Below are positions 44,176 through 54,184 of a DNA stretch of 64,000 nt, one piece after another. Where the stretch lies: assembly GCF_014698145.1 (NCBI RefSeq), contig NZ_JACJSM010000025.1:24921-88920 (forward strand), written 5' to 3'. The translations under genes were made by a program, and so were the position numbers. The stretch comes from Oscillatoria sp. FACHB-1406 (lineage in GTDB: Bacteria > Cyanobacteriota > Cyanobacteriia > Cyanobacteriales > Spirulinaceae). Under the pieces are notes generated by a model, which did no database searches, was not told where the DNA came from, and saw nothing but the letters and a program-made list of their open reading frames with translations. Positions within the stretch are counted from its first letter, which is position 1. Each line of letters starts with the position of its first letter.

Positions 44176-44966
44176 ACAATCGCTTCTTTCAAACTGCAAC
44201 AGAATTCCTCGATCGCTTGCAATCCTTCCTCCGGCGTTCCCGAAGCCAAGCGCTTGACAAAGGCGCTGCCCACAATTGCCGCATCCGCCCCCCAATCCTT
44301 CATTTGCCGCGCTTGTTCGGGGTCGGAAATCCCGAAGCCTACGCCAATGGGCTTATCAGTCACGGCGCGCAAATCTGTTAATAAATCTTTAACATTCGTG
44401 GCAACTTGCGATCGCATCCCGGTTACGCCCGTCACACTCACCAGATAGATAAAGCCTTGGGAGGAACGCGCGATCGCATCCAAGCGCTCTTTTGGGGTCG
44501 TCGGGGCGACCAAAAGTGTCAGATCGATCCCCACCTCAGCCGCCGGTTTCAACAAGTTTTCTGCCTCTTCTAAGGGCAAATCCGGAACCACTAAACCGCG
44601 CGCCCCAGCTTCATAAATCTGGGTTAAAAACGCTTTTGCGCCGCGATAGTGGATGGGATTGTAGTAAGTAAACAGGATAATCGGCGCAGAGATGTCGCCC
44701 GAAACTGCTTTCACTACGGCTAATACGTCCTCTAATCGCACGCCGCGCCCCAGCGCCCGCGTCGCTGCCGCTTGGATTGTCGGCCCATCGGCTAAGGGAT
44801 CGGAATAAGGAACGCCAAGTTCGATAAAATCTGCCCCCGAACGGTCTAAAATTCGTAACGCTTTCTCCGTTGTTTCCAAATCCGGATCGCCCGCCGTAAT
44901 GAAAGGAATTAAAGCACAACGAGATTGAGATTTTAGAGTTTGAAAGCGATCGGCAACGGCAGTCAT
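44166..44966 (-). CDS. trpA: Tryptophan synthase alpha subunit
   Basis: From the ATG at 44966 the protein has 266 residues. It has the TIM-barrel signatures FITAGDPD, the catalytic pair in [19 protein letters not shown] (Glu and Asp), PVIL-type [18 protein letters not shown] and [10 protein letters not shown]. It cleaves indole-3-glycerol phosphate to indole for the beta subunit. The order ndhL - DUF3007 - trpA on one strand is conserved in cyanobacteria. The C-terminal IVNS is encoded by a heptamer array, so the protein's last residues are repeat-derived. Confidence 0.96.
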   Translation of the reverse strand: MTAVADRFQTLKSQSRCALIPFITAGDPDLETTEKALRILDRSGADFIELGVPYSDPLADGPTIQAAATRALGRGVRLEDVLAVVKAVSGDISAPIILFTYYNPIHYRGAKAFLTQIYEAGARGLVVPDLPLEEAENLLKPAAEVGIDLTLLVAPTTPKERLDAIARSSQGFIYLVSVTGVTGMRSQVATNVKDLLTDLRAVTDKPIGVGFGISDPEQARQMKDWGADAAIVGSAFVKRLASGTPEEGLQAIEEFCCSLKEAIVNS

Positions 44967-45000
44967 AATCAATTCAAAATTAAAAATTAGAACTTCAAAA

Positions 45001-45297
45001 TTATTCTTTTTCGATTTCAGCTTTTAAAGCTTCTATCTCTTCGGGGGTCATCTCATCGAGACGTTTTTGAAATGCTGCATCTTCATAATCCTTGCGCTGC
45101 TGGTGATAGGTCATTGTCTTCGTTCCCGCGCGGAACAAATAAGTCGCAACCCAGCCCAACAATCCGCCCACCAGCAGCACTTGACTCCAAATTCCGGCTT
45201 GGGTGCTATCGAGTCCGGCAGCTTTAAACACCCCATAGCCGATCGCGCCCGCTAAAAAAATCCCAATCCCAATCCCAAAAACATCGATTCGTCGCAT
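45001..45297 (-). CDS. DUF3007 membrane protein
   Basis: The protein has 98 residues with two membrane segments ([21 protein letters not shown] and [20 protein letters not shown]) and an acidic, helical C-terminus ([22 protein letters not shown]). This is DUF3007, found in cyanobacteria and plastid-bearing eukaryotes. Its position between ndhL and trpA is widely conserved. A role near NDH-1 or thylakoid function is guessed from context only. Confidence 0.88.
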   Translation of the reverse strand: MRRIDVFGIGIGIFLAGAIGYGVFKAAGLDSTQAGIWSQVLLVGGLLGWVATYLFRAGTKTMTYHQQRKDYEDAAFQKRLDEMTPEEIEALKAEIEKE

Positions 45298-45405
45298 GAT
45301 TGACCTTCGAGATCTGAAAACGCACCGATCGCGGACTCGAAATCGCCCGCTTTAAAATTATGTCTGAGGCAAAGTTCGCTGCACGCCAGCCCTAATTTTT
45401 AAGGC

Positions 45406-45663
45406 TTAATTTTTAATTTCTAATTCGACAAGACGCTTCGGTCGGAAATTCAAGAACGGACTCAACAGGATCAGCCCCGGAAAGAAGAAGAAGACTAAGA
45501 AGTACATAAAACCGCGCTCTAAGGAGCTTGCCACATACCAACGCTCTTTGAGATAAAAATAGAGCAATCCCGGTGCAACTAAGAGGTACAAGCCGCCCAA
45601 GGCGAGATAGACCGAGAGAATCAGGAGAAGGTTTGTATCCAGATTGGCAATGAGGCTATTCAT
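45406..45663 (-). CDS. ndhL: NAD(P)H-quinone oxidoreductase subunit L (NdhL)
   Basis: The protein has 85 residues with two membrane segments ([21 protein letters not shown] and [20 protein letters not shown]) and [20 protein letters not shown] between them. This is NdhL (IctA), an oxygenic-phototroph-specific NDH-1 subunit required for cyclic flow and inorganic carbon uptake. It is first in the ndhL - DUF3007 - trpA group. Confidence 0.94.
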   Translation of the reverse strand: MNSLIANLDTNLLLILSVYLALGGLYLLVAPGLLYFYLKERWYVASSLERGFMYFLVFFFFPGLILLSPFLNFRPKRLVELEIKN

Positions 45664-46230
45664 AACTTAAAGTTCTTCTAGGTCAGCGTAGGATAGCTTG
45701 AAAGGCTACAAGCCTAGGCTATCATACCAAAATTCAGCCTTTAGATCGCCCCCAAACCGGATTGGGTGTAAAATTGCGGTGACAGCGAAACAGCTTAGGT
45801 GCGATCTAGATCGGCTTTAAGGGAGATCTAGATATTAATATGGCGCGATCGCATTCATGGGTTTGCCGGACTTAGATCGACGCAAAATCTAGAAAGGCAT
45901 GGGACGATTGAAATGCTATAGTCCTAACTAGAGCCGCGAGTCGAAAATCAAGAGCTAGCAACACTTTTTATCGATCCTGACTCAGACTTCTATAGCAATG
46001 TCAAGGCAACTTCACGCTCAAAAACCCGAAAAGGCAATGAGCTTTGAGGAACTGACGCGCATTGCTTAAGGATACTCCCCCAGCACGGTGCATTCTACTA
46101 ATTATCCAACCGGCTGATATTACCTTGGTCTTGTTAGTTTCTCAAAGGTTGTCTTGCAATAACATGATAATTTTAAATTTTAAATTTTAAATTTTTAAAG
46201 CTTTTCTCCTCTCAAACGACACTCGAAAAA
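45664..46230. other. Long gap upstream of ndhL
   Basis: About 570 bases contain no gene that I can support. A 23-codon frame (45998-46069, MSRQLHAQK... EELTRIA) has no ribosome-binding site. A run of TTTTAAA units lies at about 46166-46199. A non-coding RNA is possible but not shown. Confidence 0.35.
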
Positions 46231-46260
46231 TACCCCCAGCATAGCGTTGGGGGTTTTTCT
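46231..46260. terminator. Bidirectional hairpin terminator
   Basis: ACCCCCA...TGGGGGT with TTTTTCTTG on the plus strand and ATTTTTCG on the minus strand. On the minus strand it would end the DUF1232 gene, whose stop is at 46314. Confidence 0.75.
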
Positions 46261-46313
46261 TGTTTGACTTTTGAGGCAGAGTTATAATTTTTAGGGGAAC
46301 GCCCGTGTTATCG

Positions 46314-46619
46314 CTACTCCACGGAAACAGCATCGACTTCAACGGTTTTTGCGGGTTGTCCGTCGGGAGTTGTCGTGGTTGCCAAATCGCCTTTACGACG
46401 CTTAGCAAAATCGAGAACCATTTGCGAGACTTCAGCCAGAAACAGCCCTAAGATGGCAACATCGTCGAGTTGACCGAGAATGGGGATAAACTCGTTGGCA
46501 AGATTGAACGGGCTGATTAAATAGGCGATCGTTCCCAGAATGATAACCCAACGATATTTAGGGTTGCGGAGCGTGTTGCGATACCACTCGTACAGCGATT
46601 TGACGGAAATATTGTTCAT
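46314..46619 (-). CDS. DUF1232 (YkvA) membrane protein
   Basis: The protein has 101 residues with the YkvA signature YLISPFNLANEFIPILGQLDD in a hydrophobic hairpin (about 25-65) and a polar tail. YkvA/DUF1232 proteins are small integral membrane proteins of unknown function. The gene is monocistronic, with a terminator just downstream. Confidence 0.88.
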   Translation of the reverse strand: MNNISVKSLYEWYRNTLRNPKYRWVIILGTIAYLISPFNLANEFIPILGQLDDVAILGLFLAEVSQMVLDFAKRRKGDLATTTTPDGQPAKTVEVDAVSVE

Positions 46620-46764
46620 TGTGTTTAAATGTTTTGGATTTGTCCCTCTGACTTGATTTTATTTTCACAACATCGCGGGGGTTGTGCGAGTGGGGATAAC
46701 CGTTCTAAAAGATGGGGGAGTACGGTAAGAGTGGGAAGTAGGCTTGAACTCATCGCGAGGTCGC

Positions 46765-48426
46765 TTACAAACCCAACACCGCGATCGCGCGATCCAACAT
46801 TTCCACGGCGCGGGCGGGTTGTTTGCCTTTAACAAAATCGTCGGCGATACGGGTTAAAGCTAGGGCTTGACTCTCCCGATTGCTCATGGTTTGTACGATC
46901 GCTAGGGCGCGCTCGAGGTTGCCTGCGGTAGCGACAACACTGGCGATCGCTTGTAGCGCTAGGTTTTTTTCATCTTCGTTGGTAATGGAACCCGTGACAT
47001 CCAAAGCGCGATCGATTTCTCCGGTTTCAAGGAGAATAAAGACGATTCGCTGCATGACTAATCCACTTTCAGGACGATTGAGAAAGGGACGAATGACTTC
47101 TAAAGCGCGATCGATTTTCTTGGATTCTGCTAAATTGACGGCGATCGCTTGAAACGCGCCTACTTTCCACTCCTCATCCGGAATCGTGCGAGCAATCTCC
47201 AAGGCGCGATCGATTTTTTCGGAGTCGGCTAAAGCAATAACAATGCCTTGTAATCCGATGGATTTTAACTCTTCATCGGTAAAAGAGCGGTTAAGCTCCA
47301 AAGCGCGATCGATCTCTCCGGCTTGTGCTAAGGAAAAGGAAATGTTACTCAGTAATCGTTCTCGGTTATCATTATCGGGAACCAAACGCGCCAGGTTTAA
47401 GGCGCGATCGAAGTTTCCCCTTTCGGCTAAAGCGATCGCCAGCAAATTCAGGGTATCAACTTTCTGGAATTCATCGGGAATGGTACGAGCGATATCTAAA
47501 GCGCGATCGATTTCTCCGGCTTCAGCTAAGTTGCTGGTAATTCCAGATAAAGCTTGACTTTTGAATAGCTTGTTGGGAATGGAGCGAGCGATGTCTAAAG
47601 CGCGATCGACTTCGCCACTTCGAGCTAAGGTTATCGCAATTAATTGCAAGCTCAAATTTTTAAATTCTTCGTTAGGAATGGTGCGAGCAATAGCTAAGGC
47701 TTGTTCGATCTTTTCTTCTCCTACTAATAAGGAAGTAATTTGATATAAGGACTCGGCTTGCCGATCGCGATTGGCAATGTTGCGAGCAAGGTTTAAGGCG
47801 CGATCGATTTCTCCGCTATCGGCTAAAGCTGTTGCAATCCTAGCGATCGCTCCATCTCGAAACGTTTCATCGTTAATCTCTCCAGCTAAAGCCAGGGCGC
47901 GATCGACTTCGCCCCGATTGGCTGAAACCGTAGCTAGATGTTGTAGTGCCAATGCTTTGGCTTCCTCATTGGCAATCCCTCGCGAGATGTCTAAAGCTTG
48001 TTCTAATTCTTCCTCTCGAGACCACAAGACGATGATATTGAGCAATGTATAGACTTTTGCATCTTCTATAGGAATGGTACGAGCGACGTTTAAGGCTGGC
48101 TCGATTTCTCGCTTGGTCGCTAAAATCAGTGCAATTTCACTGAGGATGGTGGTTTGCTCGCGATCTCCGGTAATTGCTCGAGCGATTTGTAGGGCGCGAT
48201 CGCTCTGTCCGACTCTGGTTAAGGTTGCCGCGATCGCTTGGATAACATGAAAATTGGGGGCGTTTTCTGATGCAGAAAGGGGCGATGTTTCGCCTTGCGC
48301 GAGGAGAGACGTTGGCGCAAGCACTGAATTCGAGTTAGAGGAAGTCGAGACTGCCCGAGTTGCGACGGCAGACGCACAAAGATTGAGGACTGCGAGCAAA
48401 ATTGCGATCGCGGATTGAGGTTTCAT
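46765..48426 (-). CDS. Exported alpha-helical repeat protein (about 13 units of 34 residues)
   Basis: The protein has 553 residues. A signal peptide (about 1-25) precedes about 13 helix-turn-helix units with the consensus (I/V)DRAL(D/E/A)IAR(T/S)I(P/A)NE..K..AL..IA..LA..G. This is TPR/HEAT-like and probably a curved scaffold for binding other proteins in the periplasm or at the surface. In most units the codons for DRAL contain GATCGCGC, so a HIP1-like DNA motif is built into the protein repeat. No enzyme motif is present. It has no operon partner. Confidence 0.8.
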   Translation of the reverse strand: MKPQSAIAILLAVLNLCASAVATRAVSTSSNSNSVLAPTSLLAQGETSPLSASENAPNFHVIQAIAATLTRVGQSDRALQIARAITGDREQTTILSEIALILATKREIEPALNVARTIPIEDAKVYTLLNIIVLWSREEELEQALDISRGIANEEAKALALQHLATVSANRGEVDRALALAGEINDETFRDGAIARIATALADSGEIDRALNLARNIANRDRQAESLYQITSLLVGEEKIEQALAIARTIPNEEFKNLSLQLIAITLARSGEVDRALDIARSIPNKLFKSQALSGITSNLAEAGEIDRALDIARTIPDEFQKVDTLNLLAIALAERGNFDRALNLARLVPDNDNRERLLSNISFSLAQAGEIDRALELNRSFTDEELKSIGLQGIVIALADSEKIDRALEIARTIPDEEWKVGAFQAIAVNLAESKKIDRALEVIRPFLNRPESGLVMQRIVFILLETGEIDRALDVTGSITNEDEKNLALQAIASVVATAGNLERALAIVQTMSNRESQALALTRIADDFVKGKQPARAVEMLDRAIAVLGL

Positions 48427-48770
48427 GTTGATTGGGGGAGCATTCGAGAGTTAAAAAGGGTAGATCGGCGATAGGTTCCCCGTCCCCATTATGCTGTCAT
48501 CAGCAATGGAAACGCGATTCGTTTCGCTTAATCCCAGGATTGCCTAACTTATAGCTTCGTAGAGCTTCGTTACTAAACGTGCAACATCTATGCACGAATT
48601 AAATTTTCTGTCAACCCTTATAAGCAAACTGAGGGGGAAAACCGAGCCGATCGACGATCTTTGTAAAATTTTCGACAAGATCGCCGAAAAGTGCGGTAAT
48701 TTGTAAAGCAATTCGAGGTCAATGTTTTTCCGACCGAGGAGCAGTTCTTGAAGGGAAAGGGTCTGAGGCT
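48427..48770. other. Divergent gap, no gene recognised
   Basis: The 344 bases between the divergent repeat-protein gene and aspartate kinase contain no gene or repeat that I can name. They should hold both promoters. Confidence 0.35.
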
Positions 48771-50588
48771 ATGGCGTTAATTGTCCAAAAATACGGCGGT
48801 ACGTCCGTGGGATCGGTCGAGCGCATTCAATCCGTCGCTCGCCGCGTTTGTCAAACCGTAGCATCAGGCAACCATGTTGTTGTTGTCGTCTCGGCAATGG
48901 GGAAAACCACCGATGGGTTAGTGGGCTTGGCGCGAGAAATTTCGAGCAATCCCAGTCGGCGCGAAATGGATATGCTGCTTTCGACGGGAGAACAAGTGTC
49001 GATCGCGCTGTTGAGTATGGCACTCCAAGAACTCGGTCAGTCCGCCATTTCCTTAACCGGCGCGCAAGTGGGCATTGTCACCGAAAGCGAACACAGTCGC
49101 GCTCGCATCCTAGAAATTCGCACCGAGCGCCTCGAACGCCATCTCAATGAAGGTACTGTCGTTGTCGTTGCGGGTTTCCAAGGGATTAGCAGCGGCGAAG
49201 AGTTAGAATTCACCACCCTCGGACGCGGCGGTTCCGATACGTCCGCCGTAGCCCTAGCAGCCGCTTTGGGCGCGAGTCAGTGCGAAATTTATACCGACGT
49301 TCCCGGCATTCTGACCACCGATCCCCGCCTCGTCCCGCAAGCGCAGTTAATGGACGAAATTACCTGCGATGAGATGTTGGAGTTGGCGAGTTTGGGCGCA
49401 AAAGTCTTGCACCCGAGAGCGGTAGAAATCGCGCGGAACTATGGCGTGCCGTTGGTGGTGCGTTCGAGTTGGACGGACGAACCGGGAACGCGGGTGATAT
49501 CAGAAGTTTCGCCGACGCGATCGCTCCACAACCTCGAGATTACCAAAGCCGTAGACGCGATCGAATTCGATACCGATCAAGCGAAAGTCGCGCTCCTGCG
49601 GGTTCCCGATCGCCCGGGGATTGCCGCGCGCCTGTTTGGCGAAATCGCGCGGCGCAACGTCGATGTTGACTTAATTATTCAATCTATCCACGATGGCAAC
49701 CTCAACGATATTGCTTTCACCGTGGTAAGCGGTATGCTGCCGAAAGCCGAAGCAGTTGCAGAAGCGATCGCGCCCGTACTGCGAAGTTCGCCCCAACAAA
49801 CCCAAGAAGCTGAAGTTACCGTCGATCGCCGCACCGCCAAAATCTCGATCGCCGGGGCGGGAATCGTCGGCCGTCCGGGGATTGCCGCGCAAATGTTCGC
49901 CGCCCTTTTCGATGCGGGCGTGAATATCGAGATGATCTCCACCTCCGAAGTTAAGGTGAGTTGCGTTATCGATCGCGAAGACTGCGATCGCGCCATTTCT
50001 GCCCTCTGCCTCGCTTTCGACTTGCACTGTTCCCCCGTGCATATGCCCAATACCGCTTCCGTTCCTCCCAACACTAACGCACCCCTCGTGCGCGGTGTTG
50101 CCCTCGATCTCAATCAAGCGCGCCTCGCCTTGCGCCGCATTCCTGACGTTCCTGGAATGGCTGCTAAAATCTTTGGGGTTCTCGCCCAAAAAAATATCAG
50201 CGTCGATATGATTATTCAATCCCAACGCTGCCGAATCATTGACGACACCCCCACCCGCGATCTCGCCTGCACTGTCGCCCGCGCCGACGCAGAAACCGCC
50301 TGCAACGCCCTGCGAGACTTAGCCGAACTCTGGGATTGGGGAGAAGTCGTCGTCGATCCTCATGTTGCTAAAGTAAGCATCGTCGGTGCGGGAATGGTAG
50401 GACATCCCGGTGTTGCCGCTCGGATGTTTGAAGCCCTCGCGCAGCAAGGGATCAACCTTCAGATGATTGCCACCTCCGAGATTAAAGTCAGTTGCGTTGT
50501 TGCTGAGGAAGAAGGCGTAAAAGCCTTACAAGTGATTCACCAAGCGTTTAATCTGGCGGGTAAAGAAACGGTGGAAGTTCCGGTGTAG
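48771..50588 (+). CDS. lysC: Aspartate kinase with four ACT domains
   Basis: The protein has 605 residues. The kinase domain (about 1-245) has [26 protein letters not shown] and [15 protein letters not shown]. It is followed by four ACT modules: the first at [17 protein letters not shown], the second at [17 protein letters not shown], the third at [17 protein letters not shown] and the fourth at [19 protein letters not shown]. The duplicated pair is typical for cyanobacteria, where the enzyme is feedback-controlled by lysine and threonine. It makes aspartyl phosphate for Lys, Thr and Met synthesis. The stop codon TAG overlaps the first unit of a heptamer array. Confidence 0.96.
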   Translation: MALIVQKYGGTSVGSVERIQSVARRVCQTVASGNHVVVVVSAMGKTTDGLVGLAREISSNPSRREMDMLLSTGEQVSIALLSMALQELGQSAISLTGAQVGIVTESEHSRARILEIRTERLERHLNEGTVVVVAGFQGISSGEELEFTTLGRGGSDTSAVALAAALGASQCEIYTDVPGILTTDPRLVPQAQLMDEITCDEMLELASLGAKVLHPRAVEIARNYGVPLVVRSSWTDEPGTRVISEVSPTRSLHNLEITKAVDAIEFDTDQAKVALLRVPDRPGIAARLFGEIARRNVDVDLIIQSIHDGNLNDIAFTVVSGMLPKAEAVAEAIAPVLRSSPQQTQEAEVTVDRRTAKISIAGAGIVGRPGIAAQMFAALFDAGVNIEMISTSEVKVSCVIDREDCDRAISALCLAFDLHCSPVHMPNTASVPPNTNAPLVRGVALDLNQARLALRRIPDVPGMAAKIFGVLAQKNISVDMIIQSQRCRIIDDTPTRDLACTVARADAETACNALRDLAELWDWGEVVVDPHVAKVSIVGAGMVGHPGVAARMFEALAQQGINLQMIATSEIKVSCVVAEEEGVKALQVIHQAFNLAGKETVEVPV

Positions 50589-50870
50589 TTCGTAGTTCGT
50601 AATTCGTAATTCGTAATTCGTAGTTCGTAATTCGTAATTCGTAATTCGTAATTCGTAATTCGTGATTCGTGATTCGTAATTCGTAATTCGTAATTCGTAA
50701 TTCGTAATTCGTAATTCGTGATTCGTAGTTCGTAATTCGTAATTCGTAATTCGTGATTCGTAATTCACAATTCATCACTCATAATTCCCAATTCCCTCAT
50801 TCATCACTCATAATTCATAATTCATCATTCCCAATTCCCCATTCATAACTCAGAATTCATAACTCAGAAT
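50587..50870. repeat. Long heptamer array between lysC and trhO
   Basis: About 25 tandem heptamers (ATTCGTA with AGTTCGT and GATTCGT variants) cover 50587-50766. They decay into ATTCATAACTCAGAATT-type units up to 50870. The array starts on the lysC stop codon and ends at the stop codon of trhO. It fills the complete space between the two convergent genes. Confidence 0.9.
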
Positions 50871-51686
50871 TCAAAGATAACAATGGGGGCAAGAAACTCT
50901 TTCTCGATATTGCGGTGAGGCTTTATCTTCTGCTGAAATCGGATGTCCGCAAGCGCGGCAAGAATCGTAACTTCCCGGCGCTAAGCCTTGCTTGACGGCG
51001 ACGCGATCGTCGAAGACAAAACATTCGCCCTGCCACAAACTTTCGGATTCGGGAATTTCTTCTAAATATTTCAGAATGCCGCCTTTGAGGTGATAGACTT
51101 CCTCGAATCCTTGATGGAGTAAGTAGGCGGTTGCTTTTTCGCAGCGAATGCCGCCGGTACAAAACATGGCAACTTTTTTATGTCGATCGCGATCGAGATG
51201 CTGCTGCGCGTAGTCGGGAAACTGGCGAAACGAGTCGATATGCGGGTTCTGGGCATTCTCAAAAGTACCGATCGCGACTTCATATTCGTTGCGCGTATCC
51301 ACCACCACCACATCGGGATCGGCAAGTAAGGCGTTCCACTCTTGGGGAGTCACGTAAGTTCCCACGCGATCGCTCGGATCCGCCTCCATTACCCCCAAGG
51401 TCACGATTTCTCGCTTTAAACGCACTTTCAGCCGCGCAAAGGGCAATGCTTTCGCGATCGACGCTTTATGCTCTAAATCCGCCAAACGCGCGTCAGAACG
51501 CAAAAACGCCAGCACCGCATCGACGGACTCCCGACTCCCTGCGATCGTGCCGTTAATTCCTTCCGCTGCTAGCAGGATCGTTCCTTTAATCCCCTGTTGC
51601 TGGCAATAGGAGAGCAAAATCGGCTGTTTTTCAGCAAAATCGTCGAGCCGAACGAACTTATAAAAGGTTGCCACCGCGATCGCCAT
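50871..51686 (-). CDS. trhO: tRNA uridine-34 hydroxylase TrhO (rhodanese-like)
   Basis: The protein has 271 residues. It has the TrhO/YceA layout: an N-terminal [23 protein letters not shown] domain, then a rhodanese domain with the active-site cysteine in [17 protein letters not shown], and a C-terminal pair of CxxC-type sites (SCRACGH and SCPHCYL). It hydroxylates U34 of tRNAs to ho5U, using oxygen. The start at 51686 lies about 60 bases before the tRNA-Ala promoter on the other strand. Confidence 0.93.
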   Translation of the reverse strand: MAIAVATFYKFVRLDDFAEKQPILLSYCQQQGIKGTILLAAEGINGTIAGSRESVDAVLAFLRSDARLADLEHKASIAKALPFARLKVRLKREIVTLGVMEADPSDRVGTYVTPQEWNALLADPDVVVVDTRNEYEVAIGTFENAQNPHIDSFRQFPDYAQQHLDRDRHKKVAMFCTGGIRCEKATAYLLHQGFEEVYHLKGGILKYLEEIPESESLWQGECFVFDDRVAVKQGLAPGSYDSCRACGHPISAEDKASPQYRERVSCPHCYL

Positions 51687-51747
51687 ACCTCGAATTCCCC
51701 TCCCCGCAACGTTTCAAAAGATATTCAAAAATTTTTTGCTTAACCCC

Positions 51748-51775
51748 TGTACAAGAGCAGCATATGCTGTATAAT
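51748..51775 (+). promoter_or_regulatory. Probable promoter of tRNA-Ala
   Basis: TGTACA (51748-51753) and TATAAT (51770-51775) are separated by 16 bases, a good match to the primary sigma promoter. The tRNA starts 52 bases after the -10 box. Confidence 0.55.
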
Positions 51776-51826
51776 AGCAAAGGCGAGTCCAAAACAGAGT
51801 TCTTCAGGAACGATGTTGTAACGCTC

Positions 51827-51900
51827 GGGGGTATAGCTCAGTTGGTAGCAGCGCCTGCTTTGCAAGCAGGAAGTCAGGAGTTCGAGTCTCCTTACCTCCA
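51827..51900 (+). tRNA. tRNA-Ala (TGC) with an extra base in the D-arm
   Basis: The gene is 74 nt long without CCA. The acceptor stem GGGGGTA / TACCTCC, the anticodon stem CCTGC-TTTGCAA-GCAGG (anticodon TGC) and the T-arm AGGAG-TTCGAGT-CTCCT are intact. The D-arm reads GCTCAGTTGGTAGCAGC, where the usual tRNA-Ala sequence has GTAGAGC, so one extra base disturbs the fourth D-stem pair. Copies of tRNA-Ala(TGC) normally lie in the rRNA operon spacer; this one stands alone. Confidence 0.88.
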
Positions 51901-52072
51901 TCCTAAACCGAAACGATAGAAGGCTCAGACGCTTTCAAATTCATTCGTAATTAATACCCTCTGAGCAAATTCAGGGACTTGGAATACTATGCTACGCATT
52001 TGTTTGTTTTCCATAACTGAAGTTAGACGTTCTCAACCCGAATGAATTAATTGTTAATTTTGTCCGTAATTA

Positions 52073-52099
52073 GGAATTACGAATTACGAACTATGAATT
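52073..52099. repeat. Short heptamer array before the YqiA-like gene
   Basis: Three to four TACGAAT-type units lie just before the start of the esterase gene at 52108. Confidence 0.6.
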
Positions 52100-52107
52100 A
52101 TTGAGTC

Positions 52108-52737
52108 ATGCAATATATTTACCTCCACGGTTTCGCCTCCTCGCCCCAATCGGCTAAAGCACAATATTTGCGCGATCGCTTCGCAGAAGTCAACCTTCCC
52201 CTCCACCTCCTCGACTTCAACCAAAACGACTTCTCCCACCTCACCCTTAGCCGCCAACTCCAACAAACCGCCGCCGAATTTCCCGCCGACCCCAACTCCG
52301 TCACCCTCATCGGTTCCAGTTTTGGCGGTTTAACCGCTGCTTGGCTGGCAGAACGCTATCCCCAAATCGCGCGCATCGTTTGTCTCGCGCCTGCCTTCGG
52401 TTTCCTCTCCCACTGGCTGCCTAAACTCGGCGAAACAACCCTACACGAATGGCAAAAATCCGGCTACCTTCCCGTGTACCATTACACTGAAAAACGCAAA
52501 ATCGACCTGCATTACGGCTTCATTCTCGATGCGAAAAACTACGATGAAAGCCAACTGCAACGCCCCGTACCTACACTAATTATCCACGGTGTCCGCGACG
52601 AAACGATTCCCATTCAAGCATCGCGAGACTATGCCGCCCAGCGTCCTTGGGTTGAATTGATGGAACTCGACAGCGATCATAGTTTGGGAGAAGTTTTACC
52701 GCAAATTTGGCAAGAAATCCAGCAGTTTTGCGATTGA
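52108..52737 (+). CDS. YqiA-type alpha/beta-fold esterase
   Basis: The protein has 209 residues. The oxyanion-hole region YLHGFASSP, the nucleophile elbow GSSFGG, Asp in HGVRDETIP and His in DSDHSLGE form a full catalytic triad. This matches the YqiA/YcfP group of small esterases; the natural substrate is unknown. The gene is monocistronic. Confidence 0.88.
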   Translation: MQYIYLHGFASSPQSAKAQYLRDRFAEVNLPLHLLDFNQNDFSHLTLSRQLQQTAAEFPADPNSVTLIGSSFGGLTAAWLAERYPQIARIVCLAPAFGFLSHWLPKLGETTLHEWQKSGYLPVYHYTEKRKIDLHYGFILDAKNYDESQLQRPVPTLIIHGVRDETIPIQASRDYAAQRPWVELMELDSDHSLGEVLPQIWQEIQQFCD

Positions 52738-52810
52738 GGAATGAGTCAGCTAAAATCTGAAGGTATTTCTTGAATTCCTTTTACGTTAAAGATGTTAGAA
52801 GAGAGATTTA

Positions 52811-54124
52811 CTAAAGATTGGCTTGAAAGTTGAGTTGGCGATCCCACTCAGCTATTAAATCGTTAGGAATTTTCTCAAGATCGGGTGAATCTTCCAAATA
52901 TAAGTCAATTCCATTGCGCAAAATCCTATTAATCTTTAATAAAGATTGTTTCTCGTTCTTAGCTTGATTTGGATTAACAAAATCGCCCATTGCTTCAGTT
53001 CCTTGCGTTAAACGACGAATAATAGTTGCGATCGCGAGTGGAGAATTATCGATCGCAATCCACGGTCGATCGAGTTCTTCAGCAACGGCAGCCGTTGTTC
53101 CGCTACCTGCAAAAGCATCTAAAACTAAATCGCCGCGATTAGAAGAAGCTAGCACAATTCGCTTTAACATTTCGGTATTTTTCTCCGTCGGATAACCCGA
53201 TATTTTAATATTTTGATTGCGAGCATCTTTCACATCCAGCCAAATATCTTGAATGGCAACACCTTTACTCCGATCGAGATATACTTTTCTTCTCGGATTT
53301 CCATTTCTAGACCAAAAAATCTCTCCTCTAGCATCCATTTCTTCTAAAGTTTTCGGTGCGTATTGCCAATGCTTTCCAGGCGGTGGTAGCATCCCTCGCC
53401 AAGGTTTTCCAGTCTCGCCATTCCTGACTCCTGGTGCATGAATGGGAACTTTTTTATAGCGTCTGCCCGTTCCTTCTTCTATATACTGATATTCTTTCAG
53501 AGAAGTTTCTTCCGTCCAAGATTCAAAGGGAGAATTCCAAATGTAATTAGCAGTTTTGGAATAAAATAAAATATAGTCTGAAACATTTCCATATTGCTTG
53601 CGAGTATAATTCTTGGGATTGCACTTTTTGCGAGTAATCCAATTGCGAAAATTTCGAGAACCGAAAATTTCGTCCATGATGATTTTGACGGGAAATGCCA
53701 TATTCTCATCGAGATGCACGTAAATGGAACCATCGGTTGCGAGTAATTCTCGCAATAACAATAACCGTTGACGTAAAAACTCTAAATAATCTGTACCGCA
53801 AATCAAATCAAGGTAAGCTGCATTCTGCGTTCTCGATTCAAACTTACTCCCAGTAGCATAAGGAGGATCGATATAAATTAGCCGAACATTTTCGACTAAA
53901 GCAGAGTCTTCAAAAAAAGATTTAAGCACTCTTAGGTTATCGCCATAAATGAGTCTATTTTTAATAGGTTTTTCTACAGTGACAACACGATTAAATTTTG
54001 CTGGAGTAAGCGCCAAGATTTCTCGCTCTGGAATTTTGCCTTCATACTCTAATCGGTAATTACTATAAGTTTTATTGCTACCATTCCCCTGAAATTGCGA
54101 TTTAATCGGGATTCCAGTTGCCAT
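52811..54124 (-). CDS. Site-specific DNA methyltransferase (adenine-N6, type III Mod-like), orphan
   Basis: The protein has 437 residues. The motif order is beta-class: motif IV DPPYATGS at residues 86-93 near the N-terminus and motif I FAGSGTT at about 338-344. DPPY is the usual form for N6-adenine enzymes. The central part (about 140-300) is the target-recognition region. No restriction subunit or helicase is next to it. It is followed on the same strand by no obvious partner and preceded by the MazEF pair, so it is an orphan or part of a defence island. The start has GGAG eight bases upstream. Its recognition site cannot be told. Confidence 0.9.
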   Translation of the reverse strand: MATGIPIKSQFQGNGSNKTYSNYRLEYEGKIPEREILALTPAKFNRVVTVEKPIKNRLIYGDNLRVLKSFFEDSALVENVRLIYIDPPYATGSKFESRTQNAAYLDLICGTDYLEFLRQRLLLLRELLATDGSIYVHLDENMAFPVKIIMDEIFGSRNFRNWITRKKCNPKNYTRKQYGNVSDYILFYSKTANYIWNSPFESWTEETSLKEYQYIEEGTGRRYKKVPIHAPGVRNGETGKPWRGMLPPPGKHWQYAPKTLEEMDARGEIFWSRNGNPRRKVYLDRSKGVAIQDIWLDVKDARNQNIKISGYPTEKNTEMLKRIVLASSNRGDLVLDAFAGSGTTAAVAEELDRPWIAIDNSPLAIATIIRRLTQGTEAMGDFVNPNQAKNEKQSLLKINRILRNGIDLYLEDSPDLEKIPNDLIAEWDRQLNFQANL

Positions 54125-54184
54125 CGAGCTTACTCCAACTTTTTAACATAGAGATAAGATGTACCCAATAATTTACTCAGTTTT

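Noticed and set aside
45998..46069. 23-codon frame MSRQLH...RIA
   Set aside because: No ribosome-binding site and too short to support.
46880..48052. Plus-strand frames with KARSIS repeats
   Set aside because: Antisense shadows of the repeat protein at 46765-48426.
50526..50778. Minus-strand frames of 76-80 codons made of ITNYELR units
   Set aside because: Same reason: translation of the heptamer array at 50587-50766.
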